The notes: generated by a model from the sequence alone, not told the origin. A DNA stretch of 64,000 nucleotides from JBGSTR01 sp963707135 (GCA_963707135.1 CAVPOY010000002.1:28411-92410); one strand, 5' to 3'; shown: positions 19,396-29,279, numbered from the stretch's first letter. Numbers and translations: made by a program.

Positions 19396-20424
19396 TTAAT
19401 CGAGAGGAAAATAGTCCGGGCATTGCCTGTCGCGGGTCACGCATTCCCGCCAAATTCCCGCTGTCTTATAATTTGGAAGCCACGAAGCTTTGTCCTTGTT
19501 CGCTGTATAAGCCAGGTACGCCTGTATTACGGCCGGATTGCGCGTAAAGGTGAAATTATTTCCCAGGTAACCGTCAACCTGGTTGAGAGGATTCAGAGTA
19601 ATCGGACCCCCGGTCGGGGCTGGATCGGCTGGAATACGCAGCCGCAGGACCTCGTCAAAGAACGGATAGATCAGGTTGTCCGCGCTTCCCCAATCATGAG
19701 CGACTCCCCAATCCTCGGCAAGCGCCCAAAGGGCACCCAAGGGCCGGTTGGCATTTAGTATCGTCTTCATGCGCGTAACAGTACCGCTCTCCAGTTCCCC
19801 GAAATAGAAGATTCCAGGTACCGCGCGTGCCGCGGGTGTCGTGGCGCTCGTCGTGGCATAGCCGGACTTGTTGCACGCGAAGGCGATTACCCGGCTGGGA
19901 CGCCAGAGTGTGAACGAATAGGCGAACGCGCCACCGTGCGAAAAACCCGTCAGCAACAGCGGTGCATCGATCAATTCCGGATGCCCGCTTTCGGACGCGT
20001 GAGCCGCAATGCAGTCGAGCAGCGCCTGGCCGGAACCTCGATTCGCATAAATATAGTCGTCCCGGTTAGTGGGAAACTTCGTTCCTATTGCCGCGAATCC
20101 CCATTTTGTCGCAGTGACTTTCGTTCTGTGCCTCGTGGCGAATCCCCGACCATCCCCGGTGAAACCCGGCGACCATACGATAATGCCGCGCAGTTTTTCC
20201 TGGTTCGCGGGAATGTACATCCGGGTGTCAACCCTGATGCCATTCACGGTGCAACTATAGTCGTTGATCCACTCGGGCAGATCTGTAGGCGCTTCCGACA
20301 GGCTCGTGGCGAAAAGTGCTTCGCCCTGCACTAGATTGGCGGCGAGCAGTAATGGAAAGTAGAGGGCCGCGCCCTTGAGGCCCTTGCGAATCCTTTCTCG
20401 TCCAGACTGATTGCTAGGGTTCAT
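19396..20424 (-). CDS. Exported alpha/beta hydrolase (esterase/depolymerase-like)
   Basis: About 342 residues. A basic N-terminus and hydrophobic stretch (about 20-37) suggest a signal peptide. The nucleophile elbow is GFSHGG with Ser162; IIVWSPGFTGDG forms the oxyanion-side loop. The catalytic Asp and His are not assigned with confidence. The layout resembles secreted feruloyl/PHB-depolymerase-type esterases; the substrate is unknown. A start at 20439 is also possible. One 60-base line inside the gene (19441-19500) has 28 G/C, far below the window norm. Confidence 0.6.
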   Translation of the reverse strand: MNPSNQSGRERIRKGLKGAALYFPLLLAANLVQGEALFATSLSEAPTDLPEWINDYSCTVNGIRVDTRMYIPANQEKLRGIIVWSPGFTGDGRGFATRHRTKVTATKWGFAAIGTKFPTNRDDYIYANRGSGQALLDCIAAHASESGHPELIDAPLLLTGFSHGGAFAYSFTLWRPSRVIAFACNKSGYATTSATTPAARAVPGIFYFGELESGTVTRMKTILNANRPLGALWALAEDWGVAHDWGSADNLIYPFFDEVLRLRIPADPAPTGGPITLNPLNQVDGYLGNNFTFTRNPAVIQAYLAYTANKDKASWLPNYKTAGIWRECVTRDRQCPDYFPLD

Positions 20425-20537
20425 TAATTGATCGTACATCCGATACTTGCTCTGTTTACGGCGTCGATCGGCCAGATCGTGGATCGGTTAAAATCCCGAG
20501 AGATCTGGTCTGGACGCCGCCTATTGCGTTTGGCTCT

Positions 20538-21656
20538 TTAAGGCGCGAGCCATTGCGAAATTGCCGCGTCCACCAGGGGATACCAATTGTTGTACTGTTG
20601 GTTCAGGGTTCCCGTGAACCCGATGTCCTGTTGAGGCCAGTAATACATAAACGAGTTTCCCCATCCACCGTGGCCCCACAGCTCTCCCCGGCCGTCGCTC
20701 AGCACGACGCGGAAAAGCCCCAGACCGTACTGAGACCCGTCCGAGCGAGTCCAGCCCCTCATAAGGTCCAAGGTATCCGGCTTGGCGAATAGACGCCCCT
20801 GAAACAGTGCATGCATGAACTTCTGTAGGTCTCTGGTATTGCTCACCAGACCGCCCCCGGCCCAATCGGCGCTTTGTCGCAACTCACCGTACAGATCGTC
20901 GCTTCGTTCGAAACGGTGCGATTCCCGCCGCAGAGATACTGGTAACTCGCGGTAGGAAAGATAAGTTTCCGTCATGCCGAGGGGTTCGAGAATGCGATGC
21001 CGGTAGATATCCTCGAGCGGCTCTCCGGTGACCGACTCGATGATCATGCCCAGCAGCACATAGTTCGTATCCGCGTAGTGCCACGCTTCTCCGGGTAAAC
21101 CGATCGGTCGCATATCCTTTGTGTACGCGATCAGCTCGTCCGGATACCAGAATCGGTTCGTATGTATAAACTCGCCGAGAAAATCCTGAGAATTCCAATA
21201 GTCTGGTAGCCCGGAGAGGTGCTGCAACAGCTCATGGATCTGAATTTCGGGGCCGTAATCGTGGCCGTCCACGACCAGAAGATCCTGGACGATGTAATCC
21301 GGCAAGAGGTGCCCGATCTCGGTCCACAGCTTCACCGGGCTAGAGGCGTCCTCGTGCATCTGCAGGATCAGCGTGGCGGTGAAGGTCTTGGTGATGCTCG
21401 CGATCTCGAAGGTATGCAATGGCCAGATGGGGCGGGTATCGCGCGCCCAGTTTCCCGATACGCCCTGCCAAAGGATCTTGGAATCCCCCTGCTGGACCCG
21501 CAGTATCCCCCCCCCATAGCCGTTGTTACCGGCAACCCGGTTATCGAGCGCCGCCTGCAGATCCAGTTCGGCAGCCCCTGTGACTACGGGCGCAATAGAG
21601 ACCAGCGCCACCAGCACGGAACGCACGATAAGCGCGGATCGTTTCGGAATAGACAT
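20538..21656 (-). CDS. Exported serine hydrolase, class C beta-lactamase/penicillin-binding fold
   Basis: 372 residues with an N-terminal signal (about 1-28). Active-site motifs of the class C family are present: Ser87-x-x-Lys90 in ASITKT, the Tyr motif as YADTNYVLLG (normally YSN), and HGG near residue 331. These enzymes include D-aminopeptidases, esterases and carboxypeptidases; true beta-lactamase activity cannot be claimed. It lies 113 nt upstream of the esterase on the same strand, so the two may be co-transcribed. Confidence 0.75.
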   Translation of the reverse strand: MSIPKRSALIVRSVLVALVSIAPVVTGAAELDLQAALDNRVAGNNGYGGGILRVQQGDSKILWQGVSGNWARDTRPIWPLHTFEIASITKTFTATLILQMHEDASSPVKLWTEIGHLLPDYIVQDLLVVDGHDYGPEIQIHELLQHLSGLPDYWNSQDFLGEFIHTNRFWYPDELIAYTKDMRPIGLPGEAWHYADTNYVLLGMIIESVTGEPLEDIYRHRILEPLGMTETYLSYRELPVSLRRESHRFERSDDLYGELRQSADWAGGGLVSNTRDLQKFMHALFQGRLFAKPDTLDLMRGWTRSDGSQYGLGLFRVVLSDGRGELWGHGGWGNSFMYYWPQQDIGFTGTLNQQYNNWYPLVDAAISQWLAP

Positions 21657-22156
21657 TCGGTAACCTCAGCTTTGCTTATCGGTGACGGAAACAGCGCGGA
21701 AAAGTGCTGCGGGGGTCTTGCTCTTTTCTGTACGCACGACAGCATATGGTCTACTGCTCGCGCGCGTGTGTTCGGAGAGTTTCGGAAGGAACGCCGCCTT
21801 TCCCGCCGTCGAGGGAGCGTAGGGGCGACAGTGGAGAGTGCACTCCGGCGGCGTCTTTACCACTAGAACTCGCTCCGGTTTGGTATCTCGGTCGTCCGTG
21901 CGTCCTTAACGACCGCCTTGAGATTGCCCTCCGCTCTTCGGTGCCCGGGCATCGCCAACTCCCCGGCGTTATCGCCGGTCGGAGCGATTGATGTCACCGC
22001 CAAGAGCGGGGACGCCGGGTCAACGCTCTCTCAGCCGTGATGGTAGTGCACGGGAAGAGAATCGCAACCGGCGAAATGCGGGAGCCATCACGGTTTTCGA
22101 TTGCCGGCCGGAGCCTGCACAATGGATCGCCCGAACGGCCGCTACGTGACTCAACC
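21657..22156. promoter_or_regulatory. 500-nt divergent intergenic region with one long-loop inverted repeat
   Basis: This separates the minus-strand serine hydrolase from the plus-strand antiporter. No credible gene is present. A perfect 9-bp inverted repeat, CCGTGATGG (22035-22043) and CCATCACGG (22085-22093), sits about 65 nt before the antiporter start and is followed by TTTT. It could be a leader attenuator or an operator pair. I could not place a confident promoter. Confidence 0.35.
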
Positions 22157-23452
22157 ATGCCCCTGTTCGACATCATCGCCATCCTGATCACCCTCTCGGC
22201 CTTGTTCAGCTGGGTCAACCACCGCTTTCTAAAGCTCCCGACCACCATCGGGCTGATGCTGATCTCGCTTCTGATGTCGCTGTTTCTGTTGGCGCCGATC
22301 CCGTTCACGGACGGCCTGGAACAGGACGTGGAACTGATGCTGGCGAGTGTCGATTTCGACCAGACCCTGTTGCACGGGATGCTGAGCTTCTTGCTGTTCG
22401 CCGGTGCCCTGCATGTGAATCTGCACGATCTGGCCGAGCAGAAATGGGTGATCGCCATACTGGCAACCGCGGGTGTTGTCGGGTCGACTTTCCTGGTGGG
22501 GGGCGGGACCTATTTGATGTTCGGCTGGTTGGGTCTGGACATACCGATCATCTATTGCCTGTTGTTCGGCTCCCTTATCTCGCCGACCGACCCGATCGCG
22601 GTCATGGGCATACTCAAGAGCGCAGGCGCGGACAAGTCTCTCGAGACCAAGATCGCGGGTGAGTCCCTATTCAACGACGGCGTCGCGGTTGTGGTGTTTT
22701 TGGTCTTGCTGCGTGTCGCGACGGGAGGGGACGAGATCAGTGCGGAGGGGGTGCTCGCGCTTTTCCTGAACGAGGCGGTCGGCGGCCTGATTTTCGGCCT
22801 GGCGGCCGGCTGGGTTGCGCTCAAGATGCTGTGCCGGGTGGACAACTATCAGGTCGAGGTGCTGATAACGCTGGCACTCGCCGGCGGCGGCTATGCCCTG
22901 GCCGAGCATCTGTCTCTATCCGCGCCCATCGCGGTGGTGGTTGCTGGCCTCCTGATCGGCAATTCCGGGCGAGAGCAGGCGATGTCCGATCGGACCATCG
23001 AGCATCTGGACACATTCTGGGAGCTGGTGGACGACATCCTGAATGCCGTGCTGTTCGTCTTCATCGGTCTCGAGGTGATGGCGATCTCACTGGCCGGCGA
23101 GTATCTGCTCGCGGGGCTGCTGGCGATCCTCGTGGTCCTGATCGCGCGCATCGTCAGCGTCGGCTTGCCTATCGGGATCATGCGCCGGTTCCGCAGCTTT
23201 TCGCCCGGGGTCGTGACCGTGCTGACCTGGGGCGGTTTGCGCGGCGGCGTCTCGGTGGCCATGGCCCTGTCGCTGCCTGACGGTGACCCGCGCGATGTGC
23301 TTGTGACCGTGACCTATGTCATCGTGGTGTTTTCGATCCTGGTACAGGGCCTGACCCTGGGCCCCCTGGTCCGCACGCTGGCGGCGCGCGCCCAGAAGGA
23401 GCTGTCCCGTACCCACGTGGGTGAGGACTCGGACGAAGCCGGGGCAGGGTGA
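22157..23452 (+). CDS. CPA1-family Na+/H+ antiporter (NhaP-like)
   Basis: 431 residues with 11-13 membrane helices. CPA1 hallmarks are SPTDPIAVMGIL (residues 142-153), the ion-binding Asn173-Asp174 in SLFNDGVAVVVF and the late WGGLRGGVSVAMAL. Such exchangers swap cytoplasmic Na+ (or K+) for protons at the inner membrane. The ATG at 22157 starts directly at the first helix; the longer frame from 22037 would add 40 polar residues. It fits with the osmotic theme of the window. Confidence 0.88.
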   Translation: MPLFDIIAILITLSALFSWVNHRFLKLPTTIGLMLISLLMSLFLLAPIPFTDGLEQDVELMLASVDFDQTLLHGMLSFLLFAGALHVNLHDLAEQKWVIAILATAGVVGSTFLVGGGTYLMFGWLGLDIPIIYCLLFGSLISPTDPIAVMGILKSAGADKSLETKIAGESLFNDGVAVVVFLVLLRVATGGDEISAEGVLALFLNEAVGGLIFGLAAGWVALKMLCRVDNYQVEVLITLALAGGGYALAEHLSLSAPIAVVVAGLLIGNSGREQAMSDRTIEHLDTFWELVDDILNAVLFVFIGLEVMAISLAGEYLLAGLLAILVVLIARIVSVGLPIGIMRRFRSFSPGVVTVLTWGGLRGGVSVAMALSLPDGDPRDVLVTVTYVIVVFSILVQGLTLGPLVRTLAARAQKELSRTHVGEDSDEAGAG

Positions 23453-23502
23453 GACTGCGCGAACCCGTTGTCGTGCCGTTGTGATTCCCGCTCTATACGC
23501 TG

Positions 23503-23531
23503 CCCGGAATTCTTTTTGATTCCGTTCCGGG
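23503..23531. terminator. Possible bidirectional terminator between antiporter and cbiX-like gene
   Basis: CCCGGAA (23503-23509) pairs with TTCCGGG (23525-23531), with a T5 tract in the loop; an alternative fold pairs CGGAAT with ATTCCG. It lies between convergent genes. There is no clear T-run after the stem, so confidence is limited. Confidence 0.35.
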
Positions 23532-23556
23532 AGACGGTTTGGAGCGGCGCCCGGGT

Positions 23557-24384
23557 CTAGGGAAACCCGTCTGACGCGACCCGATCGGCCAGAATCTCCG
23601 CCAGCGCCGGATGCGCGCCCACCAGCGGGGATGGAACGACCCGCAAACCCGGGTGCTCTCGCTCGGCGTTCGTCGCGATCCGCTCGATGTCTCCCCCCGG
23701 CCCGGCGTGACGCCCCGCGGCAAGGAACATCAGCGACAGGAATATCGGCGTTCGCCGGTCCTCGGCCGCGAGCCCGCGCAGGGCGTCCTCGAGCAGCGGG
23801 CCGTTGAAGTCATAGTCGGGGCCCGCCCGGCGTTCCATGACGGCTTCCCGAAGCCGCACCGACGGGCCGAGCCGCTCAGCGAGCCGACCGGCCAGCCAGC
23901 CGCGAACGGCGGTCACCTCGGGTATCGGTGAGCCGTGATCCACCAGAAGCACGCGACTGGGCTCTGTCCCGGCGCCCGCGGCCGCGGCCTGCACCTGATC
24001 GGCCAGGATACCGGCGAGTCGCGGTTCGCCGGCCGGGAGCGGGCAGAGCTCCGGAGCGACGCTGATCTCGAAGGACCCCAGCTCCGCGCGAAGCGCCGCG
24101 ACACTGTCCGGAATGAAGCGAGTGAGCGCGCGGCTGGGTCCGAAGAACAGGGGCAGGACCAGGAACCGGCGGCTGCCGGTCGGAATCTCCCGCCGAAGCA
24201 AGGTCTCCAGCGTATCGGCGGCCCGGCCGCCGAGCCTTTCCGGGGGTATGCCGTCCGAGTGCTGCAGAGAGACCGGGTGGACATTACGGCCGAGCCGCTG
24301 CGCGAGCGCTGCCGCGAGTCCGCGCAGCGCGATGGTCGACTCGGGTCGCTTCGAGCCGTTGTCGGCCAGCACCAACGTCTGCAT
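23557..24384 (-). CDS. CbiX/SirB-type chelatase-like protein, two domains
   Basis: 275 residues from the internal ATG at 24384, where the family fold begins (MQTLVLADNGSKRP). There are two tandem CbiX-like domains. The second keeps the metal-binding histidines in LLVDHGSPIPE and AAGRHAGPGGDIERI. In the first, the usual HGS motif reads DNGS and the second histidine region reads FFGPSRALTRFIPD, so it is probably non-catalytic. Family members insert Co2+ or Fe2+ into sirohydrochlorin for cobalamin or siroheme. No other tetrapyrrole gene is nearby, so the metal is unknown. Confidence 0.7.
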   Translation of the reverse strand: MQTLVLADNGSKRPESTIALRGLAAALAQRLGRNVHPVSLQHSDGIPPERLGGRAADTLETLLRREIPTGSRRFLVLPLFFGPSRALTRFIPDSVAALRAELGSFEISVAPELCPLPAGEPRLAGILADQVQAAAAGAGTEPSRVLLVDHGSPIPEVTAVRGWLAGRLAERLGPSVRLREAVMERRAGPDYDFNGPLLEDALRGLAAEDRRTPIFLSLMFLAAGRHAGPGGDIERIATNAEREHPGLRVVPSPLVGAHPALAEILADRVASDGFP

Positions 24385-24626
24385 GAGCCCTCTCCATTGC
24401 CGGGTTCCCGGCTCCGGCATGAAATGGGGCTGTCGCGGCGACGCCCAAGCCCCGCCCGTCACAACCTACGGTCCCCTTCACGCAGCGGAACGCTTCTGTT
24501 TCGTCGATATGCCCCTCATGGGGTCCAGCAAGTCTTGGGCGCAACTGGTTTCCGGCGGCGGCCGGCCCGACCCCTGGGTGTGCCAGACGGCGTGACGCCT
24601 TCCCTCACCGGTTGTCTAATAGCGGA

Positions 24627-27600
24627 GTGAACAGTCCGCGTCCCTCACCGCTTAACGTCCGCTGCCGTGGTCTGGTTCTGGCCGGCCTGTTGGCGATTTT
24701 ACCCGCGCTCGTCCGGGCGGAGCGCGAGCCGGACCCGGCCGGGCCCGCTCTGTCGCCGGTGGAGTTGGCCTACGTGCAGGGGAGACCGCCGCTGCGGGTC
24801 GTGTACATGGAGGCCCCGCCGTTCGCCTTCGAGCGGGCAGGATCCGCCAACGGGTACAGCATCGAGGTGATGGATCTGGTGGCGAGCCGCGTGGGGCTCG
24901 CTCTCGAGGCCCGCCGCCTGCCGCTGGCCGAGGCGCTGGCCGCGGTAGACAGCGGCGACGCCGATATCATCCTGAACGTCATCCATGGAGGAAGCGGACA
25001 CGAGCACCTGAAATACGGAGCGCGCACGGTGGAGATTCAGGAAAAGATCTTTGCCCGCGCGGGGCACTCGGAATTCCCCGATCTCGCGACACTGAGCGGC
25101 GCGCGGGTGGCCGTCTGGGACGGCATGGCCCACCGCCACTGGCTGCAGCGCGACGCCCCGGGTTACCTGCCCATCACCGTGCAGGGCTTTACCGATGCCC
25201 TGATGGCGGTTTCGGACGGGCGCGCCGACGCGGCCGTGATGGAGTCGCGTCTCGGAAACTACCTGCTCGCCGAGGAGCTGATCCCCGATGTCGCCGAGTC
25301 CGGGCCGGCGGCCTGGAAGGGCCACGCCTGGACTATCGCTAGTTACTTCGCGGTTCATCGCGATGCGACCATCCTCGCCCGAATCCTCGACAAGTCCCTG
25401 GAGAATCTCCCGGCCGGCGAGCTTCAGCGGATTCGCGCCCGGTGGTTCGGCGACGGGGGCCCGGGGTCCGCTCGATCCGCGCCGAGCTTTACACGCGAGG
25501 ACCTGGACTTCCTTACCGCGAAGGGCTTCCGACTGCGTTACTGCTTCCGCCCCTTCTGGCACCCCTACGACTACCTGGTCGACGGCGATCACCGGGGCAT
25601 CTTCAAGGACTTCCTGGACCGTTTTGCAGCCACCCTCGGCGTCGAGATGGAGCCCGTACTCGCCGCAAGCCGGGAGGAAGTGCTCGCTCTCGCGCGCGCG
25701 GGCAAATGCGACCTGATACCCGCGGCGGTGCCCGACCCGGTCGACGAGGCGTCTCTGGTCTACACGACGCCCTACCTGGAGCTGATCCATGTATTGGTTG
25801 CGGCCGTCGGCAGTCCCTTTGTCGCCGGGATCGATCAGATCGACGACAAACCGATAGCGGTCGCGAAGGACTCGCGTCTTGCCGAGCGTCTGAGCGCCGA
25901 GCACCCGGGCGTGCGGTTCACCGATACGACCAGCTTTACGCAGAGCCTGTCGATGCTCGACCGGGCGGAGGTCTACGCCGCGGTCGCGGAGCTGGACCAG
26001 GCCGGGGTTCTGATGCAGCAGCGTCCAGGACGCTATGCCATCATCGCGAAGCTCGATGCGACCTCGCCGATCGCCGTTGCCGTGCGGCGCGACGAACCGG
26101 CGCTGCTGTCGTTGATGCAGAAGGCGATCGACGACTTGACTCAGGCGGACCGGGACGCCATCGGCCAGCGTTGGACGACCTTCCGGCTCGATCAACGGGT
26201 GGACCTTACGCGCGTCTGGCAGGTGCTCGCCGTCGCGCTGGTACTGACGCTGATCCTTCTGTACCGCCACCGCGACCTCACCCGGATGAACCGGCGCCTG
26301 CGGGCGGCCAAGGAGGCCGCCGAGGTCGCCGACCGCGCCAAGGGCGAGTTCCTCGCCAACATGAGCCACGAGATCCGCACCCCGTTGAACGCGGTGTTGA
26401 ACCTGGCCGCGCTCGGGTCCCGGGCGCGAGACCCGGTGCGGGTCCGCGGTTATCTCAACGGGATCGAGCGGTCGGCACGTTCATTGTTGGGGGTGGTCAA
26501 CGAGATTCTGGACTTCTCGAAGATCGAGACGGGCGCCATGGAGGTTCGCGCCGCCCCGTTCAGGCTCGGCGAGTTGATCGAGCGGGTGCTTACTATTGTC
26601 AGACCCCTGGCGGCGGCGAAGGGGATCAAGATCGGTTCGCTCATCGGGCCGGGTGTCGGCGAGCGCTGGGCGGGCGACGGCCAGAAGCTGGAGCGGGTGC
26701 TGACGAATCTGCTGGGGAACGCCATCAAGTTCACCGACCACGGCGAGGTCCGCCTCGGCGTCTGGGAGACCGACAACCAAGACGGCGAGCGCGGGCTGGC
26801 GTTCGAGGTCCGCGACACCGGAATCGGTATCCCGTCCGCGCAGATCGAGCGGCTGTTCCAGCCGTTTCAACAGGTCGACAGCTCTTTGACGCGCGACTAC
26901 GGGGGCACCGGGCTCGGGCTCGCGATCGTCAAGCGGCTTGTGGACCTGATGGGCGGATCGGTCAGCGTCGAGAGCAGCCCCGGCGCGGGGTCGTCGTTCC
27001 GGTTCAGCGTGCCGCTGACGCCCTTACCGGCGACCGAACCCGGCCGCGTGGGGTTCGAGCCCGGTGCGCAGGCGCCCTGGGAGCCGCGGGAAACCGGGCC
27101 AGAGGCCAGCCAGCGTCCGCGCCGGGTGCTGGTAGTGGAGGACAACGAGGTGAATCGGGAGATATGCTGCGCGCTTCTGGCGGAACTCGGGCTAGAGGCA
27201 GAGACCGCCGCGAACGGCGCCGAGGCACTGCGGCGGCTGACCGACGAATCCGAACGTTTCGGTCTGGTGTTGATGGATGTACAGATGCCCGGAATCGACG
27301 GTTACGAGACAACGCGCCGGTTGCGCGCCGATCCCCGGTTGGCTGACCTGCCCGTTGTCGCGCTGACCGCCCACGCCCTGGATGCCGACCGCCGTCGATG
27401 CCTGGATGCGGGCATGGACGATCATCTGGCCAAACCGTTCGACCAGTACCAGTTCGCGTGGACGATCTCGCGCTGGTTGCGGCCCCCGCCATCGCCGGAT
27501 CCGTCGATCGAGGCGGGCGCCAGCGCCCCGGCACCGGATACGGGCTGGATCGACAGGGGGGCGGGCATGGCGCGGATAGGCGGGCACTCGGAGCTCTACC

Positions 27601-27881
27601 GGCAGTTGCTCGGCGAGTTCGTGGCGAGCTATGGACCCCGGCTGTCGGTCCTGGACCCCGGCGGTGTCGCGGGGCGCACGGACGATCTGCGCAGGCTGCT
27701 GCATGGCCTCAAGGGCACGGCGCCTATGCTCGGGGCGGACGCGCTCGGCGCCCTGGCGGCACGGGTCGAGGAGGCCCTGGAGCGCGGCGAAGCTCCGGCC
27801 GATGATCTGGTCGCCGAGCTGAGGACCGCCCTCAGCGGAACGCTCGCGACGGCCGCCGTAGGCGCCGAGGCCCCGGTCTGA
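24627..27881 (+). CDS. BvgS-like hybrid sensor histidine kinase with two periplasmic solute-binding domains
   Basis: About 1084 residues from GTG 24627 (TTG 24612 also possible; numbering below is from 24612). The order is: signal-anchor (~20-36), two SBP_bac_3 domains (~55-270 and ~295-510), a helix at ~535-555, HisKA with His586 in MSHEIRTP, HATPase with NLLGNAIKFTD and DTGIGIP, REC with Asp889 in LVLMDVQMPG, and HPt with His1031 in LHGLKGTAP. This is a complete phosphorelay chain that senses a periplasmic ligand. The terminal output regulator is not fused; the NarL-type regulator at 29280 or an unlinked one could receive the phosphate. Confidence 0.9.
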   Translation: MNSPRPSPLNVRCRGLVLAGLLAILPALVRAEREPDPAGPALSPVELAYVQGRPPLRVVYMEAPPFAFERAGSANGYSIEVMDLVASRVGLALEARRLPLAEALAAVDSGDADIILNVIHGGSGHEHLKYGARTVEIQEKIFARAGHSEFPDLATLSGARVAVWDGMAHRHWLQRDAPGYLPITVQGFTDALMAVSDGRADAAVMESRLGNYLLAEELIPDVAESGPAAWKGHAWTIASYFAVHRDATILARILDKSLENLPAGELQRIRARWFGDGGPGSARSAPSFTREDLDFLTAKGFRLRYCFRPFWHPYDYLVDGDHRGIFKDFLDRFAATLGVEMEPVLAASREEVLALARAGKCDLIPAAVPDPVDEASLVYTTPYLELIHVLVAAVGSPFVAGIDQIDDKPIAVAKDSRLAERLSAEHPGVRFTDTTSFTQSLSMLDRAEVYAAVAELDQAGVLMQQRPGRYAIIAKLDATSPIAVAVRRDEPALLSLMQKAIDDLTQADRDAIGQRWTTFRLDQRVDLTRVWQVLAVALVLTLILLYRHRDLTRMNRRLRAAKEAAEVADRAKGEFLANMSHEIRTPLNAVLNLAALGSRARDPVRVRGYLNGIERSARSLLGVVNEILDFSKIETGAMEVRAAPFRLGELIERVLTIVRPLAAAKGIKIGSLIGPGVGERWAGDGQKLERVLTNLLGNAIKFTDHGEVRLGVWETDNQDGERGLAFEVRDTGIGIPSAQIERLFQPFQQVDSSLTRDYGGTGLGLAIVKRLVDLMGGSVSVESSPGAGSSFRFSVPLTPLPATEPGRVGFEPGAQAPWEPRETGPEASQRPRRVLVVEDNEVNREICCALLAELGLEAETAANGAEALRRLTDESERFGLVLMDVQMPGIDGYETTRRLRADPRLADLPVVALTAHALDADRRRCLDAGMDDHLAKPFDQYQFAWTISRWLRPPPSPDPSIEAGASAPAPDTGWIDRGAGMARIGGHSELYRQLLGEFVASYGPRLSVLDPGGVAGRTDDLRRLLHGLKGTAPMLGADALGALAARVEEALERGEAPADDLVAELRTALSGTLATAAVGAEAPV

Positions 27882-27900
27882 TCGAACGCGGCCGCCTTGT

Positions 27901-28046
27901 GAGATGCTGACCAAGCGCCATCCGGGCACGTGATCAGCTCGCACTCCGGGATGCGCGACTCTCGCAGCGCCCCATTTTCAATGGCTTAAATCCATTTAAA
28001 ATGCAGGGCCATCCCTGGTCCGTACAGGAAAAGCAAAAAATCAGCG
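27901..28046 (+). repeat. 146-bp palindromic intergenic repeat, copy A
   Basis: This aligns without gaps to copy C (45913-46058) over 146 nt, with a shared 17-nt identical core CCATTTTCAATGGCTTA. The ends are GAGATGCTGACC and ATCAGCG, an imperfect terminal inverted repeat. The copy ends 30 nt before the start of the REC-kinase gene, so it forms part of its promoter or leader. Confidence 0.75.
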
Positions 28047-28075
28047 TTTACCTTGGGCTTGAACTGGGCAATCGC

Positions 28076-29218
28076 ATGGCGTTAGCCGACAGCAAAGACT
28101 CGACCAACGATGCGCCGCCCCTGGTGCTGGTCGTCGACGACGACCCGGTCGTCCAAACACTCGTTTGCGGTCAGCTAGCCGCGGCCGGGTACAAGCCAGT
28201 CCCCGCGCGGGACCTGGAGCGGGCGCGGGATCTGCTGGCTTCCCAGACCTTCGATCTGATGCTGCTCGACGTCATGCTGCCGGACGGTGACGGTTACAGC
28301 CTGTGCCGGGAGCTGAAGTCGGATCCGCATCACCGGGAGCTTCCGGTGATCTTTCTCACCGCGCGCGGGGCGGACGAGGAGATGCTGCAGGGCTTCGACG
28401 CCGGTGGCGTGGACTACGTGGTCAAGCCGTTCGACCACCGCCTGCTGCTGGCACGGGTGGGCACTCACACCACGCTGGCCCGGCTGTCTCGGGGGCTCCA
28501 GACCGCGCTTGACGAGCGTACCCGCAGCCTCCAGACCGCGCACCGGCGGATGCGTGAGCTTGATGTCGAGATGGCGCTGGCCGAGGAGCGGGAGCGCCGC
28601 CGGCTCGCCGACGATCTCCACGACACCACCATCCAGCAGTTGGTGCTTGCCCAGATTCTTCTCGCCGGAGGGGCGGGCGGTGCACCGGCGAGCGAGGACC
28701 GGGACAACCGGCTCCGGGAGCTGCTGGACTGCTCGGTGCGGCAGCTGCGCACGCTCGTGTTCGAGTTGAGCCCGCCGGTGCTCTATCAGGGGGGGCTGTT
28801 TCCCGCCCTCGAGTGGCTCGCCGGTGAAATGACCACCCGCTGGCCCGTTCGCTTCGAGTGCTCGTTGAGTGGGCAGCGGGTGGATCTGCCCGATGCGCTC
28901 AGGGTCATGCTGTTCAATGGGGCTCGGGAGCTGATGACCAACGTGGGTAAGCACGCGCGGGCAACCCGGGCCGACGTCCACCTCGCCTTTGAGCCCGGCT
29001 GGCTGACGCTTCGCGTCAGCGACAATGGGGTCGGCGCCGCCGCGGCGAGCGCATCGAGCGCATCCGTCAACGGATCCGGAGGCGAGGGGGGGTTCGGGCT
29101 GTTCAGCCTGAGATCCAGGGTCGAGCTGCTCGGCGGCGGTCTCGATCTGCAATCGACCCCGGGCAAGGGCACCGAGGTGTCGCTGCGCGTGCCCGTTCCG
29201 AATCGGGAACGGACCTGA
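28076..29218 (+). CDS. REC-domain sensor kinase of the NarX/DesK (HisKA_3) class
   Basis: 380 residues from ATG 28076. An N-terminal receiver (~15-130, phospho-acceptor Asp65 in LMLLDVMLPDGDG, Lys in VKPFD) is followed by a coiled linker, HisKA_3 with His182 in RRLADDLHDTTIQQL, and a HATPase domain (ELMTNVGKHARA; VSDNGVG). No membrane helix is present, so it is a cytoplasmic relay kinase that may itself be phosphorylated by an upstream kinase. It is followed 61 nt later by a NarL-type regulator, its likely partner. The upstream frame from 28001 overlaps repeat A and is unlikely to be translated. Confidence 0.85.
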   Translation: MALADSKDSTNDAPPLVLVVDDDPVVQTLVCGQLAAAGYKPVPARDLERARDLLASQTFDLMLLDVMLPDGDGYSLCRELKSDPHHRELPVIFLTARGADEEMLQGFDAGGVDYVVKPFDHRLLLARVGTHTTLARLSRGLQTALDERTRSLQTAHRRMRELDVEMALAEERERRRLADDLHDTTIQQLVLAQILLAGGAGGAPASEDRDNRLRELLDCSVRQLRTLVFELSPPVLYQGGLFPALEWLAGEMTTRWPVRFECSLSGQRVDLPDALRVMLFNGARELMTNVGKHARATRADVHLAFEPGWLTLRVSDNGVGAAAASASSASVNGSGGEGGFGLFSLRSRVELLGGGLDLQSTPGKGTEVSLRVPVPNRERT

Positions 29219-29279
29219 CAGTCACGGTCGTCGCGAAGACGATACAATGGGGCTATCGCGCCCCAAGAGGAAACTTACG

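Noticed and set aside
20538..21656. True class C beta-lactamase
   Set aside because: The Tyr motif is YAD rather than YSN and the KTG motif is replaced by HGG, which fits esterase or peptidase relatives as well.
24385..24611. Possible cobalamin riboswitch upstream of the CbiX-like gene
   Set aside because: A GCCGGGAACCCGGC palindrome recalls part of the B12 element, but the rest of the consensus order and spacing is absent.
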